DNA of 64,000 nucleotides from Rattus norvegicus (GCF_036323735.1 NC_086031.1:37293725-37357724); one strand, 5' to 3'; positions 11,270-22,280 are shown, numbered from the stretch's first letter. Numbers and translations are program-made. The notes: generated by a model not told the origin, from the sequence alone.

Positions 11270-12391
11270 ATGGCGAGAGGCAAGCGCAGGAACCCAAGCA
11301 ACAGAAACCAAGACTACATGGCATTATTGGAGCCCAATTCTCCCACCAAAACAAACATGGAATATCCAAACACACCAGAAAAACAAGATCTAGTTTCAAA
11401 ATCATATTTGATCATGATGCTGGAGGACTTCAAGAAAGACGTGAAGAACTCCCTTAGACAACAAGTAGAAGCCTACAGAGAGGAATCGCAAAAATGCCTG
11501 AAAGAATTCCAGGAAAAAATAAATAAACAAGAAGAAGCACATAGAGAGGAGTCACAAAAATCCCTGAAAGAATTCCAGGAAAACACAATCAAACAGTTGA
11601 AGGAATTAAAAATGGAAATAGAAGCAATCAAGAAAGAACACATGGAGACAACCCTGGATATAGAAAACCAAAAGAAGAGACAAGGAGCTGTAGATACAAG
11701 CTTCACCAACAGAATACAAGAGATGGAAGAGAGAATCTCAGGAGCAGAAGATTCCATAGAAATCATTGACTCAACTGTCAAAGATAATGTAAACCGGAAA
11801 AAGCTACTGGTCCAAAACATACAGGAAATCCAGGACTCAATGAGAAGATCAAACCTAAGGATAATAGGTATAGAAGAGAGTGAAGACTCCCAGCTCAAAG
11901 GACCAGTAAATATCTTCAACAAAATCATAGAAGAAAACTTCCCTAACCTAAAAAAAGAGATACCCATAGACATACAAGAAGCCTACAGAACTCCAAATAG
12001 ATTGGACCAGAAAAGAAACACCTCCCGTCACATAATTGTCAAATCACCAAACGCATAAAATAAAGAAAGAATATTAAAACCAGTAAGGGAAAAAGGTCAA
12101 GTAACATATAAAGGCAGACCTATCAGAATCACACCAGACTTCTCCCCAGAAACTATGAAGGCCAGAAGATCCTGGACTGATGTCATACAGACCCTAAGAG
12201 AACACAAATGCCAGCCCAGGTTACTGTATCCTGCAAAACTCTCAATTAACATAGATGGAGAAACCAAGATATTCCATGACAAAACCAAATTTACACAATA
12301 TCTTTCTACAAATCCAGCACTACAAAGGATAATAAATGGTAAAGCCCAACATAAGGAGGCAAGCTATATCCTAGAAAAAGCAAGAAACTAA
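11270..12391 (+). pseudogene. L1 ORF1 (RNA-binding chaperone), one premature stop
   Basis: L1 ORF1 encodes the trimeric RNA-binding chaperone that coats L1 RNA in the cytoplasmic ribonucleoprotein. The frame opens with ATG at 11270 and a basic N-terminus (MARGKRR). It runs through a long coiled coil (residues about 48-180, rich in E/K/Q heptads) and an RRM-like domain (from about 190, with NLRIIGIEE). It meets TAA at 12056-12058. The same frame then continues open to 12391 and carries the C-terminal domain (GRPIRITPDFS, then KLSINIDGETKIF). The full frame would be about 373 codons, the usual rat length, so this is a single nonsense change, plausibly CAA to TAA. Residues 67-110 contain a 22-residue direct repeat within the coiled coil. 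ORF2 follows after about 60 bp. Confidence 0.93.
11468..11599 (+). repeat. 66-bp tandem duplication in the ORF1 coiled coil
   Basis: The segment starting 'gaagcctacagagaggaat' repeats 66 bp later as 'gaagcacatagagaggagt'. It encodes two versions of a 22-residue block containing REESQKxLKEFQE. Since 22 residues is three heptads plus one, it lengthens the coiled coil with a register shift. Length variation of this region by tandem repeats is known in murine L1 ORF1. Confidence 0.88.
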
Positions 12392-12450
12392 TCATCTTGG
12401 CAACAAAACAAAGAGAATGAAAGCACAAAAACATAACCTCACATCCAAAT

Positions 12451-15400
12451 ATGAATATAACGAGAAGCAATAATCACTATTCCTTAATATCTCTCAACAT
12501 CAATGGCTTCAACTCCCCAATAAAAAGAAATAGATTAACAAACTGGATACGCAACGAGGACCCTGCATTCTGCTGCCTACAGGAAACACACCTCAGAGAC
12601 AAAGACAGACACTACCTCAGAGTGAAAGGCTGGAAAACAACTTTCCAAGAAAATGGTCAGAAGAAGCAAGCTGGAGTAGCCATTCTAATATCAGATAAAA
12701 TCAATTTTCAACTAAAAGTCATCAAGAAAGATAAGGAAGGACACTTCATATTCATCAAAGAATAAATCCACCAAGATGAACTCTCAATCCTAAATAACTA
12801 TGCCCCAAATACAAGGGCACCTACATACGTAAAAGAAACCTTACTAAAGCTCAAAACACACATTGCACCTCACACAATAATAGTGGGAGATTTCAACACC
12901 CCACTCTCATCAATGGACAGATCATGGAAACAGAAATTAAACAGAGATGTAGACAGACTAAGAGAAGTCATGAGCCAAATGGACTTAACGGATATTTATA
13001 GAACATTCTATCCTAAAGCAAAAGGATATACCTTCTTCTCAGCTCCTCATGGTACTTTCTCCAAAATTGACCATATAATTGGTCAAAAAACGGGCCTCAA
13101 CAGGTACGGAAAGATAGAAATAATACCATGCATGCTATCGGACGACCACGGCCTAAAACTGGTCTTCAATAACAATAAGGGAAGAATGCCCACATATACA
13201 AGGAAATTGAACAATGCTCTACTCAATGATAACCTGGTCAAGGAAGAAATAAAGAAAGAAATTAAAAACTTTTTAGAATTTAATGAAAATGAAGGTACAA
13301 CATACCCAAACTTATGGGACACAATGAAAGCTGTGCTAAGAGGAAAACTCATAGCGCTGAGTGCCTGCAGAAAGAAACAGGAAAGAGCATATGTCAGCAG
13401 CTTGACAGCACACCTAACAGCTCTAGAACAAAAAGAAGCAAATACACCCAGGAGGAGTGGAAGGCAGGAAATAATCAAACTCAGAGCTGAAATCAACCAA
13501 GTAGAAACAAAAAGGACCATAGAACGAATCAACAGAACCAAAAGTTGGTTCTTTGAGAAAATCAACAAGATAGATAAACCCTTAGCCAGAATAACAAGAG
13601 GACACAGAGAGTGCGTCCAAATTAACAAAATCAGAAATGAAAAGAGAGACATAACTACAGATTCAGAGGAAATTCAAAAAATCATCAGATCTTACTATAA
13701 AAACCTATATTCAACAAAACTTGAAAATCTTCAGGAAATGGACAATTTCCTAGACAGATACCAGGTATCGAAGTTAAATCAGGAACAGATAAACCAGTTA
13801 AACAACCCCATAACTCCTAAGGAAATAGAAGCAGTCATTAAAGGTCTCCCAACCAAAAAGAGCCCAGGTCCAGACAGGTTTAGTGCAGAATTCTATCAAA
13901 CCCTCATAGAAGACCTCATACCAATATTATCCAAACTATTCCACAAAATTGAAACAGATGGATCACTACCGAATACCTTCTACGAAGCCACAATTACTCT
14001 TATACCTAAACCACACAAAGACACAACAAAGAAAGAGAACTTCAGACCAATTTCCCTTATGAATATCGACACAAAAATACTCAATAAAATTCTGGCAAAC
14101 CGAATTCAAGAGCACATCAAAACAATAATCCACCAGGATCAAGTAGGCTTCATCCCAGGCATGCAGGGATGGTTTAATATACAGAAAACCATCAACGTGA
14201 TCCATTATATAAACAAACTGAAAGAACAGAACCACATGATCATTTCATTAGATGCTGAGAAAGCATTTGACAAAATTCAACACCCCTTCATGATAAAAGT
14301 CCTGGAAAGAATAGGAATTCAAGGCCCATACCTAAACATAGTAAAAGCCATATACAGCAAACCAGTTGCTAACATTAAAATAAATGGAGAGAAACTTGAA
14401 GCAATCCCACTAAAATCAGGGACTGGACAAGGCTGCCCACTCTCTCCCTACTTATTCAATATAGTTCTTGATGTTCTAGCCAGAGCAATCAGACAAGAAA
14501 AGGAGATCAAGGGGATACAGATCGGAAAAGAAGAGGTCAAAATATCACTATTTGCAGACGACATGATAGTATATTTAAGTGATCCCAAAAGTTCCACCAG
14601 AGAACTACTAAAGCTGATAAACAACTTCAGCAAAGTGGCTGGGTATAAAATTAACTCAAATAAATCAGTTGCCTTCCTCTATACAAAAGAGAAACAAGCC
14701 GAGAAAGAAATTAGGGAAACGACAGCCTTCATAATAGACCCAAATAATATAAAGTACCTCGGTGTGACTTTAACCAAGCAAGTAAAAGATCTGTACAATA
14801 AGAACTTCAAGACACTGAGGAAAGAAATTGAAGAAGACCTCAGAAGATGGAAAGATCTCCCATGCTCATGGATTGGCAGGATTAATATAGTAAAAATGGC
14901 CATTTGACCAAAAGCAATCTACAGATTCAATGCAATCCCCATCAAAATACCAACCCAATTCTTCAAAGAGTTAGACAGAACAATTTGCAAATTCATCTGG
15001 AATAACAAAAAACCCAGGATAGCTAAAGCTATCCTCAACAATAAAAGACTTCAGGGGGAATCACTATCCCTGAACTCAAGCAGTATTACAGAGCAATAGT
15101 GATAAAAACTGCATGGTATTGGTACAGAGACAGACAGATAGACCAATGGAATAGAATTGAAGACCCAGAAATGAACCCACACACCTATGGTCACTTGATT
15201 TTTGACAAAGGAGCCAAAACCATCCAATGGAAAAAAGATAACATTTTCAGCAAATAGTGCTGGTTCAACTGGAGGTCAACATGTAGAAGAATGCAGATCG
15301 ATCCATGCTTATGACCCTGTACAAAGCTTAAGTCCAAGTGGATCAAGGACCTCCACATCAAACCAGACACACTCAAACTAATAGAAGAAAAACTAGGGAA

Positions 15401-16276
15401 GCATCTGGAACACATGGGCACTGGAAAAAATTTCCTGAACAAAACACCAATGGCTTATGCTCTAAGATCAAGAATTGACAAATGGGATCTCATAAAACTG
15501 CAAAGCTTCTGTAAGGCAAAGGACACTGTGGTTAGGACAAAACGGCAACCAACAGATTGGGAAAAGATCTTTACCAATCCTACAACAGATAGAGGCCTTA
15601 TATCCAAAATATACAAAGAACTCAAGAAGTTAGACCGCAGGGAAACAAATAACCCTATTAAAATATGGGGTTCAGAGCTAAACAAAGAATTCACAGCTGA
15701 GGAATGCTGAATGGCTGAGAAACACCTAAAGAAATGTTCAACATCTTTAGTCATAAGGGAAATGCAAATCAAAACAACCCTGAGATTTCACCTCACACCA
15801 GTTGAATGGCTAATATCAAAAACTCAGGTGACAGCAGATGCTGGCGAGGATGTGGAGAAAGAGGAACACTCCTCCATTGTTTGTGGGATTGCAGACTGGT
15901 AAAACCATTCTGGAAAGCAGTCTGGAGTTTCCTCAGAAAATTGGACATTGAACTGTCTGAGGATCCAGCTATACCTCTCTTGGGCATATACCCAAAAGAT
16001 GCCTCAACATATAAAAGAGACACTTGCTCCACTATGTTCATCGCAGCCTTATTTATAATAGCCAGAAACTGGAAAGAACCCAGATGCCCTTCAACAGAGG
16101 AATGGATACAGAAAATGTGGTACATCTACACAATGGAATATTACTCAGCTATCAAAAACAACGAGTTTATGAAATTCGTAGGCAAATGGTTGGAACTGGA
16201 AAATATCATCCTGAGTGAGCTAACGCAATCACAGAAAGACATACATGGTATGCACTCATTGATAAGTGGCTATTAG
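12451..16276 (+). pseudogene. L1 ORF2 (endonuclease/reverse transcriptase), broken
   Basis: ORF2 encodes the endonuclease and reverse transcriptase that carry out target-primed reverse transcription. The endonuclease spans about codons 1-240: SLNINGF, QETH (Glu near codon 45), and GDFN at 12886-12897. The RT contains the catalytic F-A-D-D at 14551-14562 (codon ~701). A cysteine-rich C-terminal motif (C-W-R-G-C...H-C...C) lies at 15839-15892. Lesions: TAA at 12763-12765; TGA at 14905-14907, where TTA is expected; a -1 shift in the G-run near 15053-15058; TGA at 15708-15710, probably from CGA; and a -1 shift near 15802. Terminal stop at 16274-16276. The endonuclease Ser-Asp-His motif reads S-D-D at 13138-13146, so the catalytic His codon has become Asp. 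Even a frame-corrected protein would probably have an impaired endonuclease. Confidence 0.93.
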
Positions 16277-16983
16277 CCCAAATGCTTGAATTACCCTAGA
16301 TCCCTAGAACAAAGGAAACTCAAGATGGATGATTAAAATGTGAATGCTTCACTCCTTCTTTAAATGAGGAAAAAGAATACCCTTGGCAGGGAAGGGAGAG
16401 GCAAAGATTAAAACAGAGACTGAAGGAACACCCATTCAGAGCCTGCCCCACATGTGGCCCATACATATACAGCCACCCAATTAGACAAGATGGATGAAGC
16501 AAAGAAGTGCAGACTGACAGGAGCCGGATGTAGATCGCTCCTGAGAGACACAGCCAGAATACTGCAAATACAGAGGCGAATGCCAGCAGCAAACCACTGA
16601 ACTGAGAATAGTACCCCCGTTGAAGGAATCAGAGAAAGAACTGGAAGAGCTTGAAGGGGCTCGAGACCCCATATGTACAACAATGCAAAGCAACCAGAGC
16701 TTCCAGGGACTAAGCCACTACTTAAAGACTATACATGGACTGACCCTGGACTCTGACCTCATAGGTAGCAATGAATATCCTAGTAAGAGCACCAGTGGAA
16801 GGGGAAGCCCTGGGTCCTGCTAAGACTGAACCCCCAGTGAACCAGACTGTGGGGGGGAGGGCGGCAATGGGGGGAGGATTGGGAGGGGAACACCCATAAG
16901 GAAGGGGAGGGGGGAGGGGGATGTTTGCTCGGAAACCGGGAAAGGCAATAACACTCAAAATGTATATAAGAAATACTCAAGTT
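16277..16983 (+). other. L1 3' UTR
   Basis: Non-coding 3' region of the young L1, from the ORF2 stop to the poly(A) signal. It contains the conserved murid segment 'cagggactaagccactac' and the G-rich tract at 16850-16921. The same segment, reversed, makes up the insert at 22281-22742. Confidence 0.9.
16850..16921 (+). other. G-rich polypurine tract, potential G-quadruplex
   Basis: Several G-runs of three to seven (for example GGGGGGGAGGG, then GGGGAGGGGGGAGGGGG) lie on the sense strand of the L1 3' UTR. Comparable tracts lie at 18700-18770, 24252-24265, 27105-27180, 44265-44325 and 58075-58150 in the other L1 3' ends. Confidence 0.8.
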
Positions 16984-16994
16984 AATAAAAAAAA
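16984..16994 (+). other. L1 poly(A) signal and A-tail
   Basis: AATAAA at 16984-16989 leads straight into the short A-run that joins the right TSD. The tail is short and overlaps the A's of the TSD, so its exact length is ambiguous. Confidence 0.8.
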
Positions 16995-17004
16995 TGCAAT
17001 CCCC
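16991..17004 (+). repeat. 14-bp target-site duplication, right copy
   Basis: Identical to 9963-9976. Immediately after it the old L1 ORF2 text resumes ('atcaaaattctgac'), confirming the insertion point. Confidence 0.95.
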
Positions 17005-17888
17005 ATCAAAATTCTGACTTAATTCTTCACAGAGATGGAAAGAGCAATTCTCAAATTCATGCAGAAGAGCAAAAAACCCAGGATAGCAAAAACTATTCTC
17101 AACAACAAGAGCACTGTGGGAATCACAATTCCTGGCCTCAAGCTCTACTATCGAACAATAGTGATAAAAACCACATGGTATTAGTAAAACGCAATTGGGT
17201 AGATCAATTGAATAAGGAATAATATCCAATATATACAAAGAACTCAAGAAGTTAGACTCCAGTGAACCAAATAATCCTGTTAACAATGGGGTATGGAGCT
17301 AAACAATTTCCATCTGAGGAACCTTGAATTCCCATGAAGCAATTAAAATATGTTCAACATCCTTAGTCATCAGGGAAATGCAAATCAAAATATCCTGAGA
17401 TTCCACCTCACACCAGTCAAAATGGCTAAGATATGAAACTTCAGTGAGAGCAGATGTTGCAGAGGATTTGAAGAAAGAGGAACACTCCTCTCTTGCTAGT
17501 GGAATTGCAAGCTGGTACAACCACTCTATAAATCAGCCTGGCAGTTCCTCAAAAAATTGGACATAGTACTACCTGAGGACTAAGCAATACTACTCCTGGG
17601 CACGTACCCAAAAGATGCTGCAACATATAACAAGGACGGATGTTTCACTATGTTCATATCAGGCTTATTTATAACAGCCAGAAGCTGCAAAGAAACCAGA
17701 TGTTCCTCAATGGAGGGACAGAGTGGATAAAGAAAATGTTGTACATCTACACTACTAAGCTAATAAAAACAATGACTTCCTGAAGTTCACAGGCAATTTA
17801 ATGGAACTAGAATGTATCATCCTGAATGAGGCAACCCAGTCACAAAAGAACACACACGGTATGCACTCACTGAAAAGTGGATTTTAGC
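17005..17888 (+). pseudogene. Old L1 ORF2 C-terminal remnant
   Basis: Aligns with the C-terminal part of young L1 ORF2, including the region equivalent to the cysteine motif near 17455-17520 and the final 'tatgcactcactgaaaagtgg' segment. Several frameshifts and stops are present, plus the ~430-bp deletion. Confidence 0.8.
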
Positions 17889-18790
17889 CGCAAAGCTTGA
17901 AATACCCAAGAAAAATTTCACAGATCATATGAAACTCAAGAAGAAGAAAGATCAAAGTGTGCTTTGGTTCTAAGTAGGATGCTTCAGTCCTACTTAGAAT
18001 GAGGAACAAAATAATCGTGGGACTAGAGGATAGGAGGGACTTGGGAGGAAAGAAAGAGGGGGAGGGCAATAAAGGGGGTAGTATCAGGTGTTAGAGGAGT
18101 CGTGCGAGATGTACAGAGGGTCTGGAAATTGAACAGAGGTGTCTAGCAATGAAAGATGAGGAACTCATGGGAGGCACCAGAAAGTCCCAGATGCCAATAA
18201 ATCAAGAGGCTCCCAGGACCCAAAAGGGATGACAAATGCTGAAATACTGAACAAAGGGGAGCAAGAACCTATAAAGACCATATCCAGAAGTTAGCACTGT
18301 CCCTTTTTGAGAGAGCTACCCACCCTTCTCAATAATTTTAACCCAGAATTGTTCATGTCTAAGGAAATACAGGGACAAAGACTGGATAAGAGTCTGAAGA
18401 AAAGTCTATCCAGAGACTGCCCTAACTCGGGATCTGCCCCATAGGTAGCCACCAATCCTAGACACTATGGCTGATGCCAAGATTTACTTGCCGACAGGAA
18501 CCTAATATAGCTGTTCCTGAGAGCCTCTGGCAGAGCCTTACCAAAACAGATGCAGATTCTTGTAGCCGACTATTGGAATAAGCACAAGGACTCCAATGGA
18601 TGAGTTAGGGGAAGGACTGAAGGAGCTGAAGGGGAATTCCCAACCTAGGTGAATGCTAGGGCAATGAGTTGGGCGTGGGTGTGTTGAAGGGAGCAACCTC
18701 ATAATAACAAGGGGGAAGACAGTATGGGATAGGGTGTTTGCAGAGGGGAAATTAAGAAGGGGGATAACATTTGAAATGTAAATAAAAAAG
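17005..18790 (+). mobile_element. Old L1, 3' portion after the insertion
   Basis: Continuation of the element that begins near 6190. ORF2 C-terminal remnant (17005-17888) has an internal loss of about 430 bp at about 17205, where text jumps from 'gggtagatcaattgaataa' to 'ataatatccaatatatac'. A long older-type 3' UTR follows (17889-18790), with 'acttgggaggaaagaaag', 'cccagatgccaataaatca', 'cagggacaaagactgga' and the terminal 'taacatttgaaatgtaaat'. This is an Lx/Lx8-like 3' end, unlike that of the young L1. A deletion is also evident near 18640. Confidence 0.9.
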
Positions 18791-19393
18791 ACAAAGAATT
18801 CAAAACAGCTATTGAGATATATGTTCAAATACCTTAAAGATGATATTAATAAATGACATTAATATATGAATTAATAAATTAATTAATATATGAAAACTCA
18901 GACAAAGAGTATACAATTCAAGACTGAAAGAGAGTCAATAAAAAGTCCAAACTGAGGGAAAACTAGAAATAAGAATATTAAGAACTAGAACAGAAACTTT
19001 AGAAGCAAGTTTTGCCAACAGAATACAAGTGAAAGAAGAGAGACTGTCAGGAACTGGAGAAAAAAATATAGAAAAATGATACCTGGGTCAAAGAAAATGT
19101 TCAATATAAATTAAAAAGAAAAACCTATAGCCAAAATATCAAGGAAATCTGTGACACTATGGAAATATCAAATCCATAAGAATAGATAAAGAGAAGATAC
19201 CTAGGTCAAAGACATTGAAAGTGTTTTCAAAACTCATAGAAGAAATTTTCTGTAAACCCTAACCTAAAGAATTTCCCTTAGCCTATGAAGGTAGAACAAG
19301 TATGAAGAACACCAAACAGATTGGAACAGAAAAGAAATTCCCAGTGATAAATGACAATCCAAACACTATACATAGAATAAAGAAAGAATATTT
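18791..19393 (+). mobile_element. Old Lx-type L1 piece 1 (ORF1)
   Basis: ORF1-like text begins directly after the previous L1 tail and covers the coiled-coil and RRM-equivalent regions ('gaagcaagttttgccaacag', 'caagtgaaagaagagagac', 'aagaaattcccagtga'). It is more decayed than the 10-17 kb L1, with no open frame left. It is interrupted at 19394 by the LTR-element retrosequence and continues at 23328. No 5' UTR is seen, so the element is probably 5'-truncated. Confidence 0.75.
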
Positions 19394-19413
19394 AAAAGCT
19401 CTAAGAAGAGAAG
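19394..19413 (+). repeat. 20-bp target-site duplication, left copy
   Basis: Starts AAAAGCTCTAAGA and matches 23308-23327 at 19 of 20 positions. The preceding 'ttt' gives a TT/AAAA junction, the preferred L1 endonuclease site. Confidence 0.88.
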
Positions 19414-19563
19414 GGTAGAAGGAGAAAAGCCATGCAGGACAATGGAGGCTGACATTAAGATTCCGCTCTGTATTTACAGGATGTTATCAAAGTTCTTAAG
19501 GGATGGATGGCACCTGGCTTTGTATGATTAAGTGGGCAATTATATCTTATGAATTGGGTCAAA
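19414..19563 (+). other. R-region repeat at the left end of the LTR retrosequence
   Basis: Aligns base for base with 23154-23303: 'aggctgacattaaga', 'gctctgtatttacagg', 'cttaagggatggatggcac' and 'gattaagtgggcaatt'. Sequence beyond 19563 has no counterpart at the right end. It is therefore likely U5 followed by leader; the U5/leader boundary and a primer-binding site could not be located. Confidence 0.75.
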
Positions 19564-20094
19564 TATTATTGTGTTGTGTGTTCTTTTATGTGATGATTTG
19601 AGTGTAGGAAAGTGTGTGGCTGCAGGAAAAACTGGGCCGCCTCGGAGTTGGGATGTGTTTCCGCCAAGAATTTTAGCAGATACCTTGGGGCACCACGGTG
19701 CTGGACCTAGCAAGGTAAAAGATACCAATAATTTTTTAAAATTTTTTATATTTTTACAACAACAGATGATGAACCAATGTAATGGGCAAGAATCACTAGT
19801 TTTCTAAGAGTTGATTACAATTTTCTATGTAAGAGGAGGCCACCGCCATGTTTAGTCATGTGATATCTCAAGAGCCAGAATTTAACAAAGAAACAGGGAA
19901 GTAGCCTGGGCCGGCAGGCTGTAGGTCCCTTGATGTGTGATATGTAATGGCAGATCAGAGAGTTAGAGATTAAAAGCTGCTTTTTAAAGAAAGTCTCCCA
20001 GGATACTCATATTCTTTTTAACGTGGGCTCCATGGGGATTTTGGGTTGAAATCCTAGTTAGACAAGCTACTTCTTAATTACAAGTATTATTAAA

Positions 20095-20690
20095 AGGTGA
20101 TTAAGTTTGTTTTCAGAAAGAAGAGAGTAAAGAGATTACCTGAATCAGGTGGGGATTTTCATCCATGGTTCAGAACATAGATAGGGAAAAATTCGTCACT
20201 ACCTCCAAGTAGAGAGTTGTGATAAATGTCTATAACACCAGGCAGAGTGAATGCAGACATATATTATAGAAGTTATTAAGGTTAAAGAAAAATCTGTGTC
20301 TCTGGTTAGAGAGCTTAACAGACAGATATATTTTGGGCTAAAATCCTGAGTTTTAAGTTGCTTATTGGTTTTAGAATTGATAAAAGGTGTTTAAATTTGT
20401 TTTAAGGAGAGTAAAGAGATTACCCGAATCACATGGGGATTTTCATCTATGGTTCGGAACTTAGGGAAAAATTGGTCACTAACTCCAAGTAGAGAGTTGT
20501 GATAAATGTCTCTTACACCAGGGAGAATGAATGCAGACAAATATTATAGAAGTTATTAAGGTTAAATAAAAATCTGTGGCTCCGGGTAGAAAGCTTAACA
20601 GATGGATATATTTTGGACTAAAGTCCTGGTTTGATATGTTGCTTATTGATATTGGGATTGATAGAAGGTATTCAGTTTGTTTTATGAATT
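20095..20690 (+). repeat. ~282-bp tandem duplication inside the LTR retrosequence
   Basis: Two copies in direct order share 'agagattacc', 'tccaagtagagagttgtga', 'gcagacatatattatagaa' / 'gcagacaaatattatagaa' and 'agatatattttgggctaaa' / 'ggatatattttggactaaa'. The offset is 280-284 bp. A partial third copy of the 'ttttgggttgaaatcc...ttaagtttgtttt' end lies just upstream (about 20038-20115). Confidence 0.85.
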
Positions 20691-22265
20691 ACCCCGCTAA
20701 AGGCCACATGGCTCGTTGATGCCGGCTAGGAAGGGTTTATGGTTATTTTTTATATCTACCATGACAGGAACCTCAGATTCTCTTAAAATAGCTTCCACAG
20801 GAATTTTGGGTTAATTTCCTGATATCACAGAGTACAAAAGCCTATCAGGCTCATTGCTTAGCTTACTTCCTTTTTAAAAAATTGTTTAATCTTCATAATG
20901 GGTGTGACTTTGAATTTTATGGTTATATTATTACTCTGGGAGAGAGTGCAAGATACAAGCTTTTCTGTTTACAGACTAAGGAACACAATATTTTGGGAGA
21001 AAGATTTTGTCTTCGTGTTTTTAAAAAGTGTGATTAGGCTCTGGAAACCTCACAGAGTCATACTGATGAGATTTGATAGAGGTAGACCGCCTGAAAAATT
21101 TATTCAGGAGAATCAAACAAAAAGATATCTCGATTCTAAACGTTTGTCTTGAGAGTTGTATTTTACAGAGTGTGCCTACTTGGATTCCTGGTATCAATGA
21201 CTTTCAGCTGGGTACAGTCAGGACACATCAGCTATAGCATTTGCTTCATTCTTCCTAACCCCTACCTTAAAGGATACCTCAACAACCATGTACAGCTTGA
21301 AGAAGTTATAGAGAAGTCATCACCCCAATTCCCTGGACATTGGGGGGCTGAAAGTGGTTATTCTAAAGTTGTTTTTATGAGGAATTTAGAAATGGTTGTA
21401 ATTTAACAGGGAGGAATTATCTAGTTTGAGTTGTACAGTCATAATCTCATTTGGTAACTAAGCTAAAAATCATATCTTTGCTTTGATATAGAATCTATAT
21501 GTTAAAAATTAAAAAGTACAAGGATTAGAGCCAGTCCTTCTATTGATGTCATTACAAACTTCAGAGTTGATTATACACATGTGAGTTAAGGGCCAAATAG
21601 CAAACATATTGCTGAATTTGTGAGAGTACTTTCAAAATAATATTAAGATATAAAGACAACAGTACAGATTGTCTTATATAGGCAGATGATTTTCAAAAAC
21701 ACCAGAAATCCACAAAATTTGAGATTTAAAGTTATTTATCTTTTGCTGAGACGTATCTGCTCCTAACAGCTCTTCTTTAGCAGATTTAATGAAGAATTTG
21801 AACATCTCTTCCTCCAGGTGAGGCAATACTTTGTGGCTAGGCAGCCACTAGACAAAACTGCCTGTTTCATCTGCAGACTAATACTGTCCAGAAAAGGGCA
21901 AATTATGCAGAATAGTTGAGTGATAAACTCAGCCAAGACAGGGTGATCAACCCTTCCAAATCTGCATTTCAAGAGTCTGTCAGTTGATTTTGGGCCAGAG
22001 GGCTGAAGACTCATGCTCACATGTTGCTAACAGGGGACTGTGCTAATGGAGGTTTGTCTCTACAACCTCTCAGTTCTGGAAGTTGTGTTAGGCTTCCTAT
22101 GTGTATAGATATTTGGTCATTCTAAGATTTCTGAGGGGGTTGAAGACTGATTACAGTCTCATAGTCAATCAGTCTGCTTAACTCTGAATATACATATTTT
22201 ATTGGATAGTTATCAGATAGTATACAAGCTATACTATCTGATATAGATATAGATAATAATATAGA
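20691..22265 (+). other. Non-coding internal region of the LTR retrosequence
   Basis: About 1.6 kb between the tandem duplication and the nested L1. Two adjoining open frames of about 85 codons (20898-21152 and 21149-21406) match no retroviral domain that I recognise and lack any visible motif. A weaker echo of the tandem unit occurs near 20795-20890. No gag, pol or env similarity is seen. Confidence 0.5.
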
Positions 22266-22280
22266 TTTTAAGCCTTTCTT
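22266..22280 (+). repeat. 15-bp target-site duplication, left copy
   Basis: TTTTAAGCCTTTCTT, identical to 22743-22757, brackets the minus-strand L1 tail. Confidence 0.93.

Larger units (their letters stand above)
9977..16990 (+). mobile_element. Full-length young L1 (rat L1Rn-like)
   Basis: A complete L1: two 5' UTR monomers, ORF1, ORF2, a 3' UTR with polypurine tract, and an A-tail. It is flanked by a 14-bp TSD and lies inside an older L1 in the same orientation. ORF1 has one premature stop and ORF2 has three stops and two frameshifts, so it cannot move autonomously. Lesions are few compared with the surrounding elements, so it is the youngest large element of the window. Confidence 0.97.

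Noticed and set aside
11473..11973. Minus-strand frame of 166 codons over L1 ORF1, and similar ones over ORF2 (13083-13652, 15793-16125)
   Set aside because: Shadow of the A-rich sense coding text; not conserved in the older L1 copies.
20898..21406. Two adjoining 85-codon frames in the LTR retrosequence as possible gag or accessory genes
   Set aside because: No zinc knuckle, protease or RT motif, and they are of chance length. Kept only as non-coding internal sequence.
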